DNA of 64,000 bases from Motacilla alba alba (Eukaryota; Chordata; Aves; Passeriformes; Motacillidae). The translations under genes were made by a program, and so were the position numbers. The DNA is taken from positions 434,001 through 498,000 of the forward strand of contig NC_052033.1 of the NCBI RefSeq assembly GCF_015832195.1, in the 5' to 3' direction. Positions 11,429 through 22,977 of the stretch are shown here, piece by piece. Numbering within the stretch: the stretch's first letter is position 1; each line of letters begins with the position of its first letter. The notes beneath the pieces are model-generated. The model was not told the DNA's origin. It did not search any database and saw nothing but the letters and a program-made list of their open reading frames with translations.

Positions 11429-13202
11429 CTGAAAGAGTCCAGACAAGCTGGGGTTTGCACACTGATTGCAAGCAATCTGGCAAAGAGACAGCTGTAACAG
11501 CATAGAAGTCTGACATCTGCTTTTCTGGATCTTAAAGCTATTTTTTAAAGAAGGAATCCCCTTGGACTGCAGCTCCACAGGGTGATATGATGTCCTTAAC
11601 TGGGTTTTGAGAAACTGAGGCAGTGCACTCAGCCCCTTGGCAATCCCTTTGATGGCATTATTAAAAGTTACTTCCTCTGGAAGCACTCTGGCTTTGACTT
11701 CAGGAGACTAAGAGAAGGATTCAGCATGACAGGGCTTCTCTGAAATATATTTGCTGCAGTAAGATGGAAATCAGTCAGTTTAAGCTCCTGTATGTCCTGT
11801 TCTTCTGGAGATGCTGAGAATCGTTTAGGGAGACTATGTACAAGGACCTCCCAAGATTCCTAAAAATCAGAGACAGGGACTTTATCTGCATTTCACCGTG
11901 TCAGTTCAGCCCACAGGTAAGGTCTGAATTCCCTCTGAGGGTCGCCTTACCACAGCAAACCAAGCAAAAATACTCTTCAGGGAGATGAAACAGCCCATGA
12001 CCAGTCAGAAACTGGCTCCTCGCTCTGCACACACTATCTCCTTAATGCTGCCAGGACTCCCACTAAAGCTTGCACAAATATTTTTAAGCCTAGTTCAGCC
12101 TGGTTAATTCCTGCAGAATTGCCTGTAATACCCTTCAAAGCCCATCTAAAGCCCTGGAATTCTAGCTCAATTAAACAGCACCCAAACCTGTGGCTCTATT
12201 GGATTTTACTCAGTGGTGAGGCTGTCCCCCTGCTCTGCTGACATTTACTTAGCAGGGACATGTCCTGGTAATGCCACTTCCAGCCATCCTTTGAGGGCAT
12301 GATCTGCAAGAGGGAAGAGGTGGGTGGGAGAGGTTGGAAGGTGCCTCGTGCCAGCTTGTCCACAACAGCAGCAGCAACATGGTCCTGCTGTGTACAGAAA
12401 AGAGGCTTTGGGCTTGTAGGATTCCTCCATCCAGGTGTGAATCCAGCCAGATCCCTGGGGAGTCAGCAATCCTCTGAAAGGTGACCAGCATGGCAGAACT
12501 TGGCAGAGACATCAAGGGTTTGCAGTCACCTGCCTTTCTCCAAGCATTTGATGGGATGGAGGTGGTGGAAAAAAGCAGGTAGGTAGAACAGGCATGGAAA
12601 CCCTAAAAGAGGCTGTCAGCTACCAGGTATTTTAACTACTGTCCAAACAGTGCTACATCAGGCCAGCACACTGATCACAACAATTCTTTTAGCCTTAAAA
12701 TTCAGGGATCTGTAAAAATTAAGACTTTGGGATAGGGACTATCTCTTGCTCTGAGGCTGAAAATTATCTAGCATCAAAAATGCACAGTAGTTCCATTAGC
12801 TTTCCCTGGGGTTTAGGTGGGACTACAAAAGTTGTGGCAATAAACATCACCAGCTGCTGGAGGGGATTCAGACCTGGGCATCTCCACACAGAAAAGGTCA
12901 CACATTAATGATATGCTGAATTTAGAAAGCCTGAACTCCCATTCTCAGAGGGTTTTTTTGGAGGCTTTCAGCAATCAGAGAGGTTCCCAATTGCCAGCTG
13001 AGAGTTAAGGACAGCCTGCAAATGCAAATGGCAAATTGTCACAGCTCGCTCTGTACCCTCTGTATGTGCCCAAGCAGGAGTGATGGTGGCATTTAGGAGC
13101 AGGGAGCATTTACAGAAGGGAAGGGCTCTTTTACAGAGGAGATCCTGGAGGGACAGCCTCTCTCAAGCTGGGGAGACACTGGTGCTGCCCACACAGACTC
13201 AC
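11429..13202 (-). other. CACNA1G: Intron 5 of CACNA1G
   Basis: A 1774-bp intron from donor GTGAGT to acceptor TTTCAG. It has a CAG/CTG-poor, ordinary composition and no repeat family or RNA gene that I recognise. Open frames near 12245-12515 show no protein features. Confidence 0.9.
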
Positions 13203-13362
13203 ATGCTGAAGTTCTCAGGGAGGAAGCAGCGGTTCCTGAGCAAACCTGCCCACAACTGGACTCCCACAATGCCAAAGATGAAGAAGACGAAGAAGCAGAG
13301 GAGTAGGACATTCCCCAACATGGGCAGCGTGTCCAAAAGCAGTGTCACCAGGATGCGCATAC
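13203..13362 (-). CDS. CACNA1G: CACNA1G exon 5 (repeat I, S4-S5 linker and S5)
   Basis: The acceptor CTTTGCCTCAG is followed by GT, which completes the serine split with exon 4. The exon then encodes 52 residues from MRILVTLL to LPENFS and the first two bases (AT) of a split isoleucine, before donor GTGAGT. Residues 1-15 form the amphipathic S4-S5 linker that couples voltage-sensor movement to the gate. The following run [19 protein letters not shown] is helix IS5, and [12 protein letters not shown] begins the extracellular turret. NFS at residues 50-52 is a possible N-glycosylation sequon. The sense strand upstream of this exon is unusually purine-rich over several hundred bases (see intron 4), apart from a short pyrimidine tract right at the acceptor. 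Confidence 0.95.
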
Positions 13363-14324
13363 CTGAGGCAAAGGGGAAAAGTTTACATTGAATTTTCTTG
13401 CTCCTGCTATGTCCTCCTGACCTTTTCCTTTCCACTGATACTTTTACACCTGTATTTCCTTCTACTATTTTCCTCCTATCATCATCACCTACATGTGGCT
13501 TGTGAACAGTCGCAGCTTCTCATCCCCTTTAGCTTTCCCCCAAAGCTTCTGGAACAACCCCTTTCATTCACGCCTTGCTCCTGGACCTACCTTTCCTGCT
13601 CCTCAAGTCCTCTTCTCTGAAGTTTTCTAGCAATTATATTTCCTTTCTTCCCTCAGATTAAATTCTGATGTTCTCTTTTGCTCAATTGTATTTCCTTCTC
13701 CACTCAGTATATTTCAAAATTCCCTTCCCTCCCTATTTCCCCTCATCTACCCTAAATGCCCTCTCTTCCTTAAAATACAGGACTCTCGCTGGCAGTTAAT
13801 TGTCACAAGTTCAGGAACAGCCAGTTCTGTAACAAGGACAAATTGATGATGACTTCAACTTGACATTTACACACAAAAAATTTATTTCATGTGACATCTG
13901 TGTAATATTCTGCTCATCTCTCACCTCTTTCCCCATGTTCTGCACTGTCTCACTTGCTTATATTGGCTTTTATCTAAAGAAAGCTTTACTGTTGCACCCT
14001 TTACTTTGATACTTCAGGAGGACCTTTTCCTCTTATCCTGATGCTGTCACCTCCTCTCTCAGGGATTTTCTTCTACTCCTTTACTGGGAACAGCCATCTT
14101 GCATCAACTCCTAATTAACTAAAATTACTTTCTGTGGTTATTGCATTGATCATCAAACAAAGCTTATTTTTTATTTTTCCTACCTTGCATTTCCATTCCA
14201 CTGTAACTACATTGCAGAGAAGACAAGATAAATTACCCAGGATTTCAAAACACATTAAGTGAATTACATCCCCAGTTAGACATTGGTGGATAAATTCAGC
14301 TGTCCACTAGTACAGCAGTGGGGA

Positions 14325-14360
14325 TAAAAAAACCAAAAAACAAAAAAAAACCCAAAAACC
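14325..14360. repeat. A-rich low-complexity tract
   Basis: Runs of A broken by CC or C, similar in style to the larger A/C-rich tract near 55 kb. Confidence 0.8.
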
Positions 14361-14439
14361 ACTGCAAACAGGATTCTGCTTCTGTAATGATTGAAACATC
14401 AGCAGCACAGCCAGATTAAGTTCAAGAGTCAGGAGCAGG

Positions 14440-14457
14440 AAAATAAATAAATAAATA
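14440..14457. repeat. (AAAT)n microsatellite
   Basis: About four and a half copies of the tetranucleotide, within intron 4. Confidence 0.85.
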
Positions 14458-15352
14458 GATCCCAGGCACTTCCAGCATCAGCATAGAGAACTGAAGCTGA
14501 TTAGTTCTCATCAATGCATTGGGCCAGTTCAGACAGGGGAGTGCAGACTTGGATTTAATTTGGCCAAAACAGTACTGGATTTGATGAACAGGATTGTTGG
14601 ACCAGGAAAAGGATGCTTCTGGTGCAGTTGTACTTATATTTACCATACCTGATCCATACAGCATCTGAGAGGGACCGTGCTCAGTGTCTCTCATGGAGCA
14701 CTGGGATTTGCCCAGCACGGGGCAGTGGGAGGGTATGTGATGGTCAGTGCCATGTGGGCTGGGCTGCCATGCAGCAGCAGGCAATGCCACCCACTGCTGC
14801 TTAAAGCAAGGCTGAGCCTTTGTCCATGACTTGATACACCAGGACTGAAGAGTCACTGCCCATCCCACCCAGGTCTGCTTTGGAGATGCTGGGGGTTTGG
14901 GCTGTAAGGACCAGCTCTGGGGTCTTCAGCACCTCCCAGGGGGCTATCTTCAGGCGCAACAAGACTTCCTCATCCCAGTTTCTCCAGGGAAGGATGGAGT
15001 ATCCCAGGGAGGGTGGGACCAGCATGGCTCAGACCCCACTGCCCATACTGCCTGGCAAAGGCTGTTGGCTCAGTCAATCCCTATCACCTGCAGCCATTAA
15101 GCAGCCTCCTCAGACTCTCTCCAGATGAGAAAGGAAGGTGTCTGAAGACAGTCCTGGATAACTTATTGACTCATCTCTGATACCACAGGTGTCAAAAGGA
15201 ATCCAGACAGTGGTGGTAGGACCCAGCACTGTAAGGCTTGGGCAAATGTTTGATCTGTGATGTAAGATCAAAGCATCTGGGTTTGCCCTCCCATCTTTGG
15301 GGCATGGATCCAGACAGCTGGCCCCAACAGTGAGGAATAAAATCTGACTTAC

Positions 15353-15450
15353 TGGGGACCCTGTTAATGGCCCTGAGTGGCCGCAGGACTCGAACGGTAC
15401 GGACGGCTGAGAAGCTGACATTCTGCAGGTCCAAGGAATACTCCAGCATC
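15353..15450 (-). CDS. CACNA1G: CACNA1G exon 4 (repeat I, end of S3 and S4 voltage sensor)
   Basis: The acceptor GTGTCTTTCTCAG precedes G, which completes the glycine split with exon 3. The exon encodes 32 residues from MLEYSLDL to NRVP, plus the first base (A) of a split serine, before donor GTAAGT. It holds the end of IS3, the short IS3-S4 loop and helix IS4. Arginines at exon residues 17, 20, 23, 26 and 30 form the every-third-residue gating-charge ladder. Loop residue 9 is glutamine (codon 15425-15423); the matching residue in Cav3.2 is the histidine (H191) responsible for high-affinity nickel and zinc block, so this channel should be of the low-affinity type. NVS at residues 10-12 is a sequon, though so close to the membrane it may not be used. 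Confidence 0.95.
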
Positions 15451-15653
15451 CTGAGAAAGACACAAAACCATGGAGGGGTGTCATGGAGAAATGTTAGATT
15501 ATCAAACATTATAAAGCAAACATTAAATGCCAACCACTCACAGAGGGACTTGTTACTGCATGTCTCCCATCAGGAAAGTTTGTTTGCGTGTCAGGATAAA
15601 GTCAATGAAGGGGCATGTGATACACCAGCTCACACAGCCACAGATCTTTCTTT

Positions 15654-15671
15654 TCTCTCTCTCTCTCTCTC
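15654..15671. repeat. (CT)n microsatellite next to a C-run
   Basis: About nine TC/CT units, immediately followed by a run of cytosines to 15677. On the transcript strand this is a GA tract. Confidence 0.85.
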
Positions 15672-18600
15672 CCCCCCACACTTTGGTTACTGTTTTTGCA
15701 CAGGTCCAGGCAGAAGCTTCTGAAAGTCCCTGCACACTCCAGAGAGGAAATTTCCAGGCATAGCCCTGCTTTTATCAATTTTACAGATACTGTAATGAAT
15801 CTGAGTTTGTTGTGCTTAGCACCACCACACTCCTGAAAGGAAGAACATCTTCTGGTGCAGACCCCTCTGTGGGACACAGGAGATGATCAGCACAGGACAC
15901 TGAGCTCTGCTGTCTCTGCTCAGCAGATGCCCTTGACAGGTGGGACCAAAACTGGTGACACTTGCAGATAAAAAATGGGGCCAACATGGACCTAGGAACC
16001 TCCCAGTGCTCCCACTGTCTGACAGGGCTATTACCCAGCTCAGGACATAGAGGAGCAACATTCACAGGAGTTAGTCTAAGGATGCACCTGGATGGCTGCA
16101 AGTCCCTGGGGTGCCCCAGCACCTCTCATTCTTCTCATGGCACCTTTGCTCAAGCACAACAGAGTCATCAGTCACAACACCCCCAGGACTTTGCTCTCTG
16201 GACATGGAAAGATCCAAGAGCTCTGCCCAGAATATTCTTGAAGAGGCAGAGCTAGGCAATGGTAAGAAATACAGCCCTGAGTGTCCCTGGACAGTCAGGC
16301 TCCCACTACCATAGGCATATTAATCTATATACAGCATATTAATCTCTTCCAAAAATTCCATCCCCAGACAAGCTGGGTGGTTCCCTCCCTCTGACTCTAA
16401 TGGCTAGAAGCCTAACTTCCAGCCTGAATTTATTCAGGACAAGCTCATATCCATTTGTTCTTACAGCAGCACTGTCTTTAAAGTAGCTTCTCTAGCTGTT
16501 ATTTGTCCCTGGGGTTTACTCACCCATGTATTTACGGAGGACAAAGTACATCTTCTCTCAGCCTTGATTTTGCAAAGTCAAACAAATCAAGTTCTTCCAG
16601 CCCCATCTCAGACAGGTTCTCTGCTTCTCAGTCACAATCTTCCTGCATGCTTGCCCTGGTCTGAATTAATCTCACCTGATTAGGCATCACATTTCTGAAG
16701 GAGGTTTTGGTCCTTGCACCAAGGCATCAGTGCTGTCGTCCCTTTCCTCCCTGCTGGAAGTCCCGCAGGATCCATCTGTGCTGTATTAGGTTCACCCTGG
16801 CTGCAGCACACTGGAAGCTTCTGTTCTTGCTGTGATCAGCCAAACCCACTCTCCTCCCTCCTGGCCCCAGCAGGTGAGGGGTGCCCCAGTGTTGAGAAGG
16901 CTCCCCTTCCAGCTCCCTTATAAACAACTCCATGTTCAATGCAGTGAGGCTTTATCAGATAGGCTCTAATGAGAATGATGTTGATGATGATCAAACCATA
17001 TCTAAGTTTAAAATAACCTCAACGTGTTCCTCTCTGCTTAACTGATCCCCACAGCAATGGGACAGTCCCAGGAGATGGAGGTTGGACATGCACATATGGA
17101 TACTACGAATTTGTTCTCAGCCCCTAACCAGAAAGGAATGCAGTGTATTTACAAAATCCCACCTGACCTGGGAGTAGAAAACTAGTCCCTTCCTCAGTGC
17201 ACAGGACTTCCTGCATTGGGCAAGCTTTGGCTAAGGTAAGGAGAGGGGCAGTGGTTTCCCTGGCTTTCATTGCAGTCAAGTTTCACTTGCTGTTCAAAAA
17301 GATTTCTGTGTGGTTGGCAATATTCAGGTAAAAAGCCCATATCAAACATACAGCTTTTCTTTCATCCATTATTAAACAGAGGCTGCCTGCAAAATTCAGA
17401 GCAGCACGTGGTTAAATGCACCAAGACAAATCATTTTCTGATTAATGACAGCTCCAGACACACTTCCAGAGATGTGAGTGCTTGTAAGCTGCAAAGGATG
17501 TGCTGTAAAATGCATTTTGGTTTAAGTTATTAAAGAACAATTATAATGCCAAATTTAAAGGAACAAACTGAACAACAACCCAGAGGCTTAAGCAAACACT
17601 TGAACACCAAGACCAAGAGCAAGAAGGTGGTCTCCTGCCTATGCTGCTGGGCACTGCTACCAGAACTGGTGTTGTAGCACTGTCAAGCTCAGCTCCAGAC
17701 ACAGACTACAGGGTCCACACCTTGCTGGTAACCAACAGCTCAAGTGCCTTGAGAGAACTCAGTATTAGAGAAAAGAATGTCCGTAAAGCTCAGTCACTAA
17801 AGAGCAAGTCCAGTGAGACGACCACCAGTCCCCAGCTCTAAGGTCACTTCCCAAGGCAAGGGGAAGCATGGGAAGAATCAATCCACATCCCTGGCAAAGG
17901 AAGATAGGGAGAGCAAATGTCAGGCTGTCACCATCTGGTGAAGTGACAGGTACATTTACCAGCATATATAGCATTTATGCATTGGAAATCTGCAGTGTAA
18001 AAGGCTCCTGATGAAGCTTCAATTCAAATGTCATCTCTGCTCAGAGGGGAAGGCACGATGCCTGTCAGCACCACTGCCACCAACCTGGTGCCCAGCCAAG
18101 TTAAAGGCTCAGAGAGAAACTCAGCATTAAATAGGATGGATTCACAGCTCATCAGGGTGATTAGCAACCCCCGATCACTGGAGTTATTCAGAAGGAAAGC
18201 GGAAATATTTAGGACTTTCTAAGAATAAAAGTGGAGCATCTGCAAAGCCAGACATACAACGGGCTGCTAGTGGGAGGCAGAGAGGGAGCTGATGCAAACC
18301 TTTGGCAAATGCTTCTCCAAGCAGGAAAACTCCCAGAGCTCAGCTGACAGGCAACAAGGATGGCTCAAGATGGACCAGGCAGGAGAAATTAATTCCTATT
18401 CCACCTGGAGACAGTGAGTTGTATCATGCTGGGGTTTCTCCCATGTAAAACCACACATACTGGGAAGGATTGCCTGGATGCAATGCCAGACAGCCGTGAG
18501 GCAAAGGGCTTTCAAAAGTGATGCTCAGGGCATCACAGGAAGGGTTCAAAGGGCTCTGCTTACCCAGAGAGTCCCTTCCAGAGCACAGAAATTCCAGCGA

Positions 18601-20567
18601 AGTCTTTCCCACACCGAGCCAGCATTGCATCTCTGAAGCACCCTGCTCTCAGCTCTGACTCTGCTCCCATCTCCAGGATCAATTTTTTCTCAGGAAGTAG
18701 AAGATGTTGTGAAAACACAGCAGAGTCACACAGAGATTTTCTGCTGAGGGCTTTCCAAGGAAAGCTTGAACTCTCCCCTTTCACAGCTGGGTGCTGGGGG
18801 TGCTGCACAACCAGGGGATGTGACCAAGGTCACACAAGGAACCAGTGGCAAAGCATCAGTGGCTGCAGGCATGGCCACCCCCAAGAGCTGCCCACCCCCT
18901 ACACACTCAGAGCCCTGCCCTGCTGGGGAGAGATAGACTGAGATTTATTCAGCATTAAAAAGCTTCCAAAACTGGGCATATAGACACCCTTTATCTACAA
19001 AGCACAGCCATCAGTGGGTGATATTAAGCCATTGGTGCTGGAAAAGACAAGTGGAAATTATTTAGGTGGTATATCTTGAAAAAGCTGGAATGAAATTTCC
19101 CCCGGCTCTCACCAGCTTGGCTGTGCTCTGCTTTCACTCAGTGGCTGCGTTTGGAGCCTTGCGAGGCGCACTGCATTCGTGGGTGTTGCTTAATTTTAAA
19201 AATACTCATTTCAATCAAACTGAACAGAATAAAAAGAATAGCACACAGAGAGCATGAACCCTGCAGCCTGCTGGATCTGCCTGCACCATGTGTCCCAGCC
19301 AGGACACTTGACTAATGAGGCTTTTGAAGCAGCAGCAAGTTCAGCTGAAGAACTGAAAGAAACTAAAAATTACCTTTTTAAAAGTCCTAAAACTTAAAAA
19401 AAAAAAACCTCCAGGCTTTTCACAGGTGAATTTGAGTCAGCTCAGCTGCAAGGGAGACTGCTGAGGGCTTTCTTTTACCCAGCAGGTTTCTGTGAGTCAG
19501 GGATGCAGCTTGTTCAGGATGCTTTGCTCCAAAGGTTGTGGGAAGGCAGCATGGAGCATCCACAGCCAATGGATTTCATCTGTGCCCAGGTCTTGGCTAC
19601 CCTTTATCCACCAAAAAGTAACTTAAAACATTAAATTGCACAGCTCAGCCCCAGATATTGAAGTCCTGGAAGTTCATGATGACGAGTATTGGCTTGATGT
19701 TCTGGCACTTCTGCTCAGAGCACAAAGCAACGAATTTGGGATTAGTCAGGACACAGTGAGGCTGTGGAGGAGGCTCCCAGTTTCCAGGACACTCATAGCC
19801 ATCCTGGAAAGCCCAGGAGAGGGCCAGGCTCCTGGGAGACGGTTTGGTGCAGCTTTCCCTGTGGCCCAGAGGGGCTGGGGCAGTGGCTGCACATTGGGTA
19901 ATTGTGTGTGCAAATCAGCCTCTTACATGGGCAATTACACCCCGGTGCTTGCTCGGGGTGCCCAGGCAGCACAGAGGGCACTGCTGCCACGTCCTCTTGT
20001 GCTGCTCCTCAGGTCAGGCGGCTCAACAGAGGCAGAGGGAATGAAAAAGCAGCATTCATCCTGCCTCCCTGTGAGTTTTGTTTTTAAGGGATGAAGAGAC
20101 TAATATATGGGGAAAATCAGCCTTTGCAGTGGGAGGCTGCAGCAGGGGCTCCTGTGGGCAGCCCCACACCAGCTCTTTCTTCCCTGTGTCTGAACCAGGG
20201 AGCTGAAACAGCTCCTTGATCAGCCTTGTACAGCTAAAATGCCCTTCAGAGGAGCCCTGCTTGCCTGTGGAGCAATCTGGTGCTGGGGGTAAAGGCAACA
20301 TGCTGGAAGCTTCACCAAGAGCACCCAGCAGGAATCTTGCTCTGGCTGCTGCAGCCATGGGATCACAGCTCCCTGCAGAGGCCTGTCTGACACCATAGCC
20401 CTCCTTCTATTCTGAGCTAAAGAGCTTTTCAGACCCCATCCAGATTTAAATGGAGCAGGGATGGAGTGGGGGCTGTGTCATACCTTTCTCTCCTGTCACC
20501 TATGAGCTCAACAGGGCTTCCTGCAGCCTATTTCATCCCTGAAATTCAATGCTCAAAACCAGGAGGG

Positions 20568-20596
20568 AGAAAGACCTTAAGGTCTTTCTTAAGAAA
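20568..20596. repeat. Perfect 22-bp palindrome overlapping a second 10-bp palindrome
   Basis: Positions 20568-20589 equal their own reverse complement, centred on the TTAA of GACCTTAAGGTC. Palindrome TTCTTAAGAA overlaps it at 20587-20596, and a third CTTAAG-like motif (CCTTAAGG) follows at 20599-20606. The origin is not clear. Confidence 0.85.
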
Positions 20597-21090
20597 TCCT
20601 TAAGGTTGTTTATGAAGGCTTCAGTGGAGCTCACTGTTTAATACAGCCTTCCACAGAGAGAGAAAAAATATCATAACAAACATTAGAAATGTTCAGGAAG
20701 CAAAGAGAGAAAGAAGTGGTGTCTGTTCCTGAATTAAGCAGCCTGCCAACCACCTCCAGCCTCAGCTCCTCTTTAATCGTAAGCAAAATATTCCAGAAGT
20801 GTTTAACTTTCCTACAAAATCTTTGAAGAGGCTTGTTACCATTACAATGAGCAAAGCACAAACAGGGCTCCTCAGTCTTGGCCAAACAACTGACTGAGCC
20901 TGGAGTAACCACAGACCCACACAGCTCAAACAGGGGATGATGCACAGCCCTGCTCAGTAGGGAGCAGAATGTGGGCACAGGAAGGCAAAGAGGAATCCCA
21001 TGAGCTCTGACAGCTCCAAATTATCCCCTGGTGTACAGCTCTCTCACAGGAAAACAATAAACCATTAGGGATTTTTGTTGTTTTGGGGTT

Positions 21091-21195
21091 AGAATCATAG
21101 AATAGACTCATAAAATCTCCTGAGCTGGAAGGGAACCACAGAGATCAAAGCCTAGCTCCTGGCCCTGCACAGGATAACTCCAAAATCACACCATG
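21091..21195 (-). mobile_element. CR1 LINE 3'-end fragment, decayed
   Basis: The segment starts AGAATCATAGAAT, the complement of the CR1 3'-terminal ATTCTATGATTCT repeat. It continues with CTGAGCTGGAAGGGAACC and CTCCTGGCCCTGCACAGGA, matching from memory the antisense 3' region of avian CR1 elements. The element is therefore in minus orientation. About 105 bp remain, with many substitutions and no coding part, which is usual for 5'-truncated CR1 copies. It is the main evidence that the host is a bird (or another reptile). Confidence 0.85.
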
Positions 21196-22175
21196 GGGTT
21201 TTTTGATGAGGATGGCTTAAGGCCCATTTTGATCTACACGAATGCAGAGGTCATGGAAGTCCTTATCTGAACAAAGTCAGAACAAGCTGTGTTCCTGCAA
21301 GCTGCTGGAACTGCAGCAAAGTGTGGGGCTAGGGCTTACTGCAGCTAAGCAGAAGGGGGACCTCAGTCTGTGGCTACCCTCTTCCCACAGACTGAGCAGA
21401 GAAGGTGCTCCTGGGCCCTTCTGAGAAGATAGTTAATTGTTGGGTCCTACGGTGACCAGGGAGACACCAAGTCAGGGCACATCTCCATCCCACAGCTCTG
21501 GCTTACCAGCCCAAGCTCCAGTCAGCATTAAAGCAAAACCACTTCTGCATATTTTGGGATGCAAACAAGCATCCATCCTCAGTACATCTGTATCTTATGC
21601 TGGAAGAGGTCAGAATTATATTGAATCATCTTTAGAGGGCAAGAGTTGCTTGCAATGCCTGTTAACCTTCAAAGTGTTCTCTTGCAAGCAAACTCCCCAA
21701 ATGCCCTCCTCTAAAAATAATGAAACATAATTATGCCATTCATCACTTTTTGTCCCTCCCCCTTTTCCCCATGCAACTCTGTAACCTCCAGCCAAAGCCA
21801 TGTTTCCCTAAACAGAGTTTTGATAATACAGCACTATTCTCATCTCCAGCAAGTTTTACTGTAATTACAGAGATGTGTTGCAGACATTACACACTCTATA
21901 ATTAGCACTAATTGTATTACATTGTCACAAAGAAGTCATTTACACTCCATGAGTTCATGAGATTGGTCTGGACAGTTTAACAGAGATGAGAAGCACTTAA
22001 TGGCATCCCACAGAAGTGGCCAGCAGGAGCAAGGACAGCATCCAAGAGGCTCTCCCAGAACTCCAAGAGGGAGGGAGATTTGGAGCAAAAATGCACAAAA
22101 AGGCTTCTTCACAATGATAACCTCTGTCAGATCTAGAAAGTTCTCAGAGAATGGGGAAGATAAATTGGGACTTTT

Positions 22176-22217
22176 GGGGGGGGGAAGGGGGGAAAATGGG
22201 GGGAAGGGCAGGGTGGG
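22176..22217 (+). other. G-rich quadruplex candidate
   Basis: The + strand carries G-tracts of nine, six, six, three, three and three separated by short AA, AAAAT, AA, CA and T spacers, meeting the usual G3+N1-7 pattern. On the CACNA1G transcript it is a C-rich run inside intron 3. Confidence 0.75.
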
Positions 22218-22962
22218 TAGAAGCCTGTTCTAAACTGGTGGTGGCTGGGAAGGATTTCTATGGATGCTTTGCCCGTGGGAGTGTACAGCCCCAGTATTAC
22301 ATGCTTTCCCCACCTGATGCCCCACAGATATAATTTGCTGCTTCTCTTCTTCCCTGACATCACTTTCTGCAGCCCATGAGAAAGGAAGAGGCAAGGAAAG
22401 CAGAAGAGCTGGAGCTCAGGGTCCTGCTAGGTGCTGGAGAGCTCACACTGTGCTGCTGCTTCCCTCCTCCCATGTCTTGCACATAAAGGGCAGAGAAAAA
22501 ATGTGAAGGCAGAAACAGAATTGCTTCATTGTGGTCATCGGGACCACAGGAAAACCTCAGTCCCCTCCCCTGGCATTTCACTGGGGAACCTGGTTGAAGC
22601 CCTTATGTGAGACCTCCATAAAAAACATGACTCGCTTTATCTGCTGTCTAAGCAAACCCAGCTGGGTTTTGAGGACTGCCCTGGCACACACTCTCCAGGG
22701 CCCCAGTTTGGTTCTGGCCTCTTTCCTGATGCCTGCTCAGATGCAGGACTCCTCCATGCAGAACTCAGCTCATCCCTTGCTCCTGTGCTCTGCTGTGAGT
22801 GCCATGGGCTGGGTGCTCATTGGGGTAGTTTGCCCCATCTGGGAACCAAAGACTTGTACTAAGGGCTACCTGAGGAATTTCCCTCTGTCTGGATGGGATT
22901 TGACCCTGCAGCACTTACAGTGTTTTTTACCTATATCTTAGGTCTACTAAGGGCTTGAGTCC

Positions 22963-22977
22963 TTTTTTTTTTTTTTT
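22963..22977. repeat. T15 mononucleotide run
   Basis: Fifteen consecutive T on the + strand (an A-run on the transcript strand). No flanking retroelement was recognised. Confidence 0.9.

Larger units (their letters stand above)
13363..15352 (-). other. CACNA1G: Intron 4 of CACNA1G
   Basis: A 1990-bp intron with a strong GTAAGT donor. On the + strand, about 13390-13770 is strikingly pyrimidine-rich (runs of TTTCCTT, CCTCC, TCTTC), so the transcript is purine-rich just upstream of the exon 5 acceptor. Further upstream in the transcript are an A/C-rich run at 14325-14360 and an (AAAT)n tract at 14440-14457. No coding exon was recognised. Confidence 0.9.

Noticed and set aside
14922..14943. TTCAGCACC half of a REST site in intron 4
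   Set aside because: The second half (GGACAG-type) is absent; a 9-bp half-site is expected by chance.
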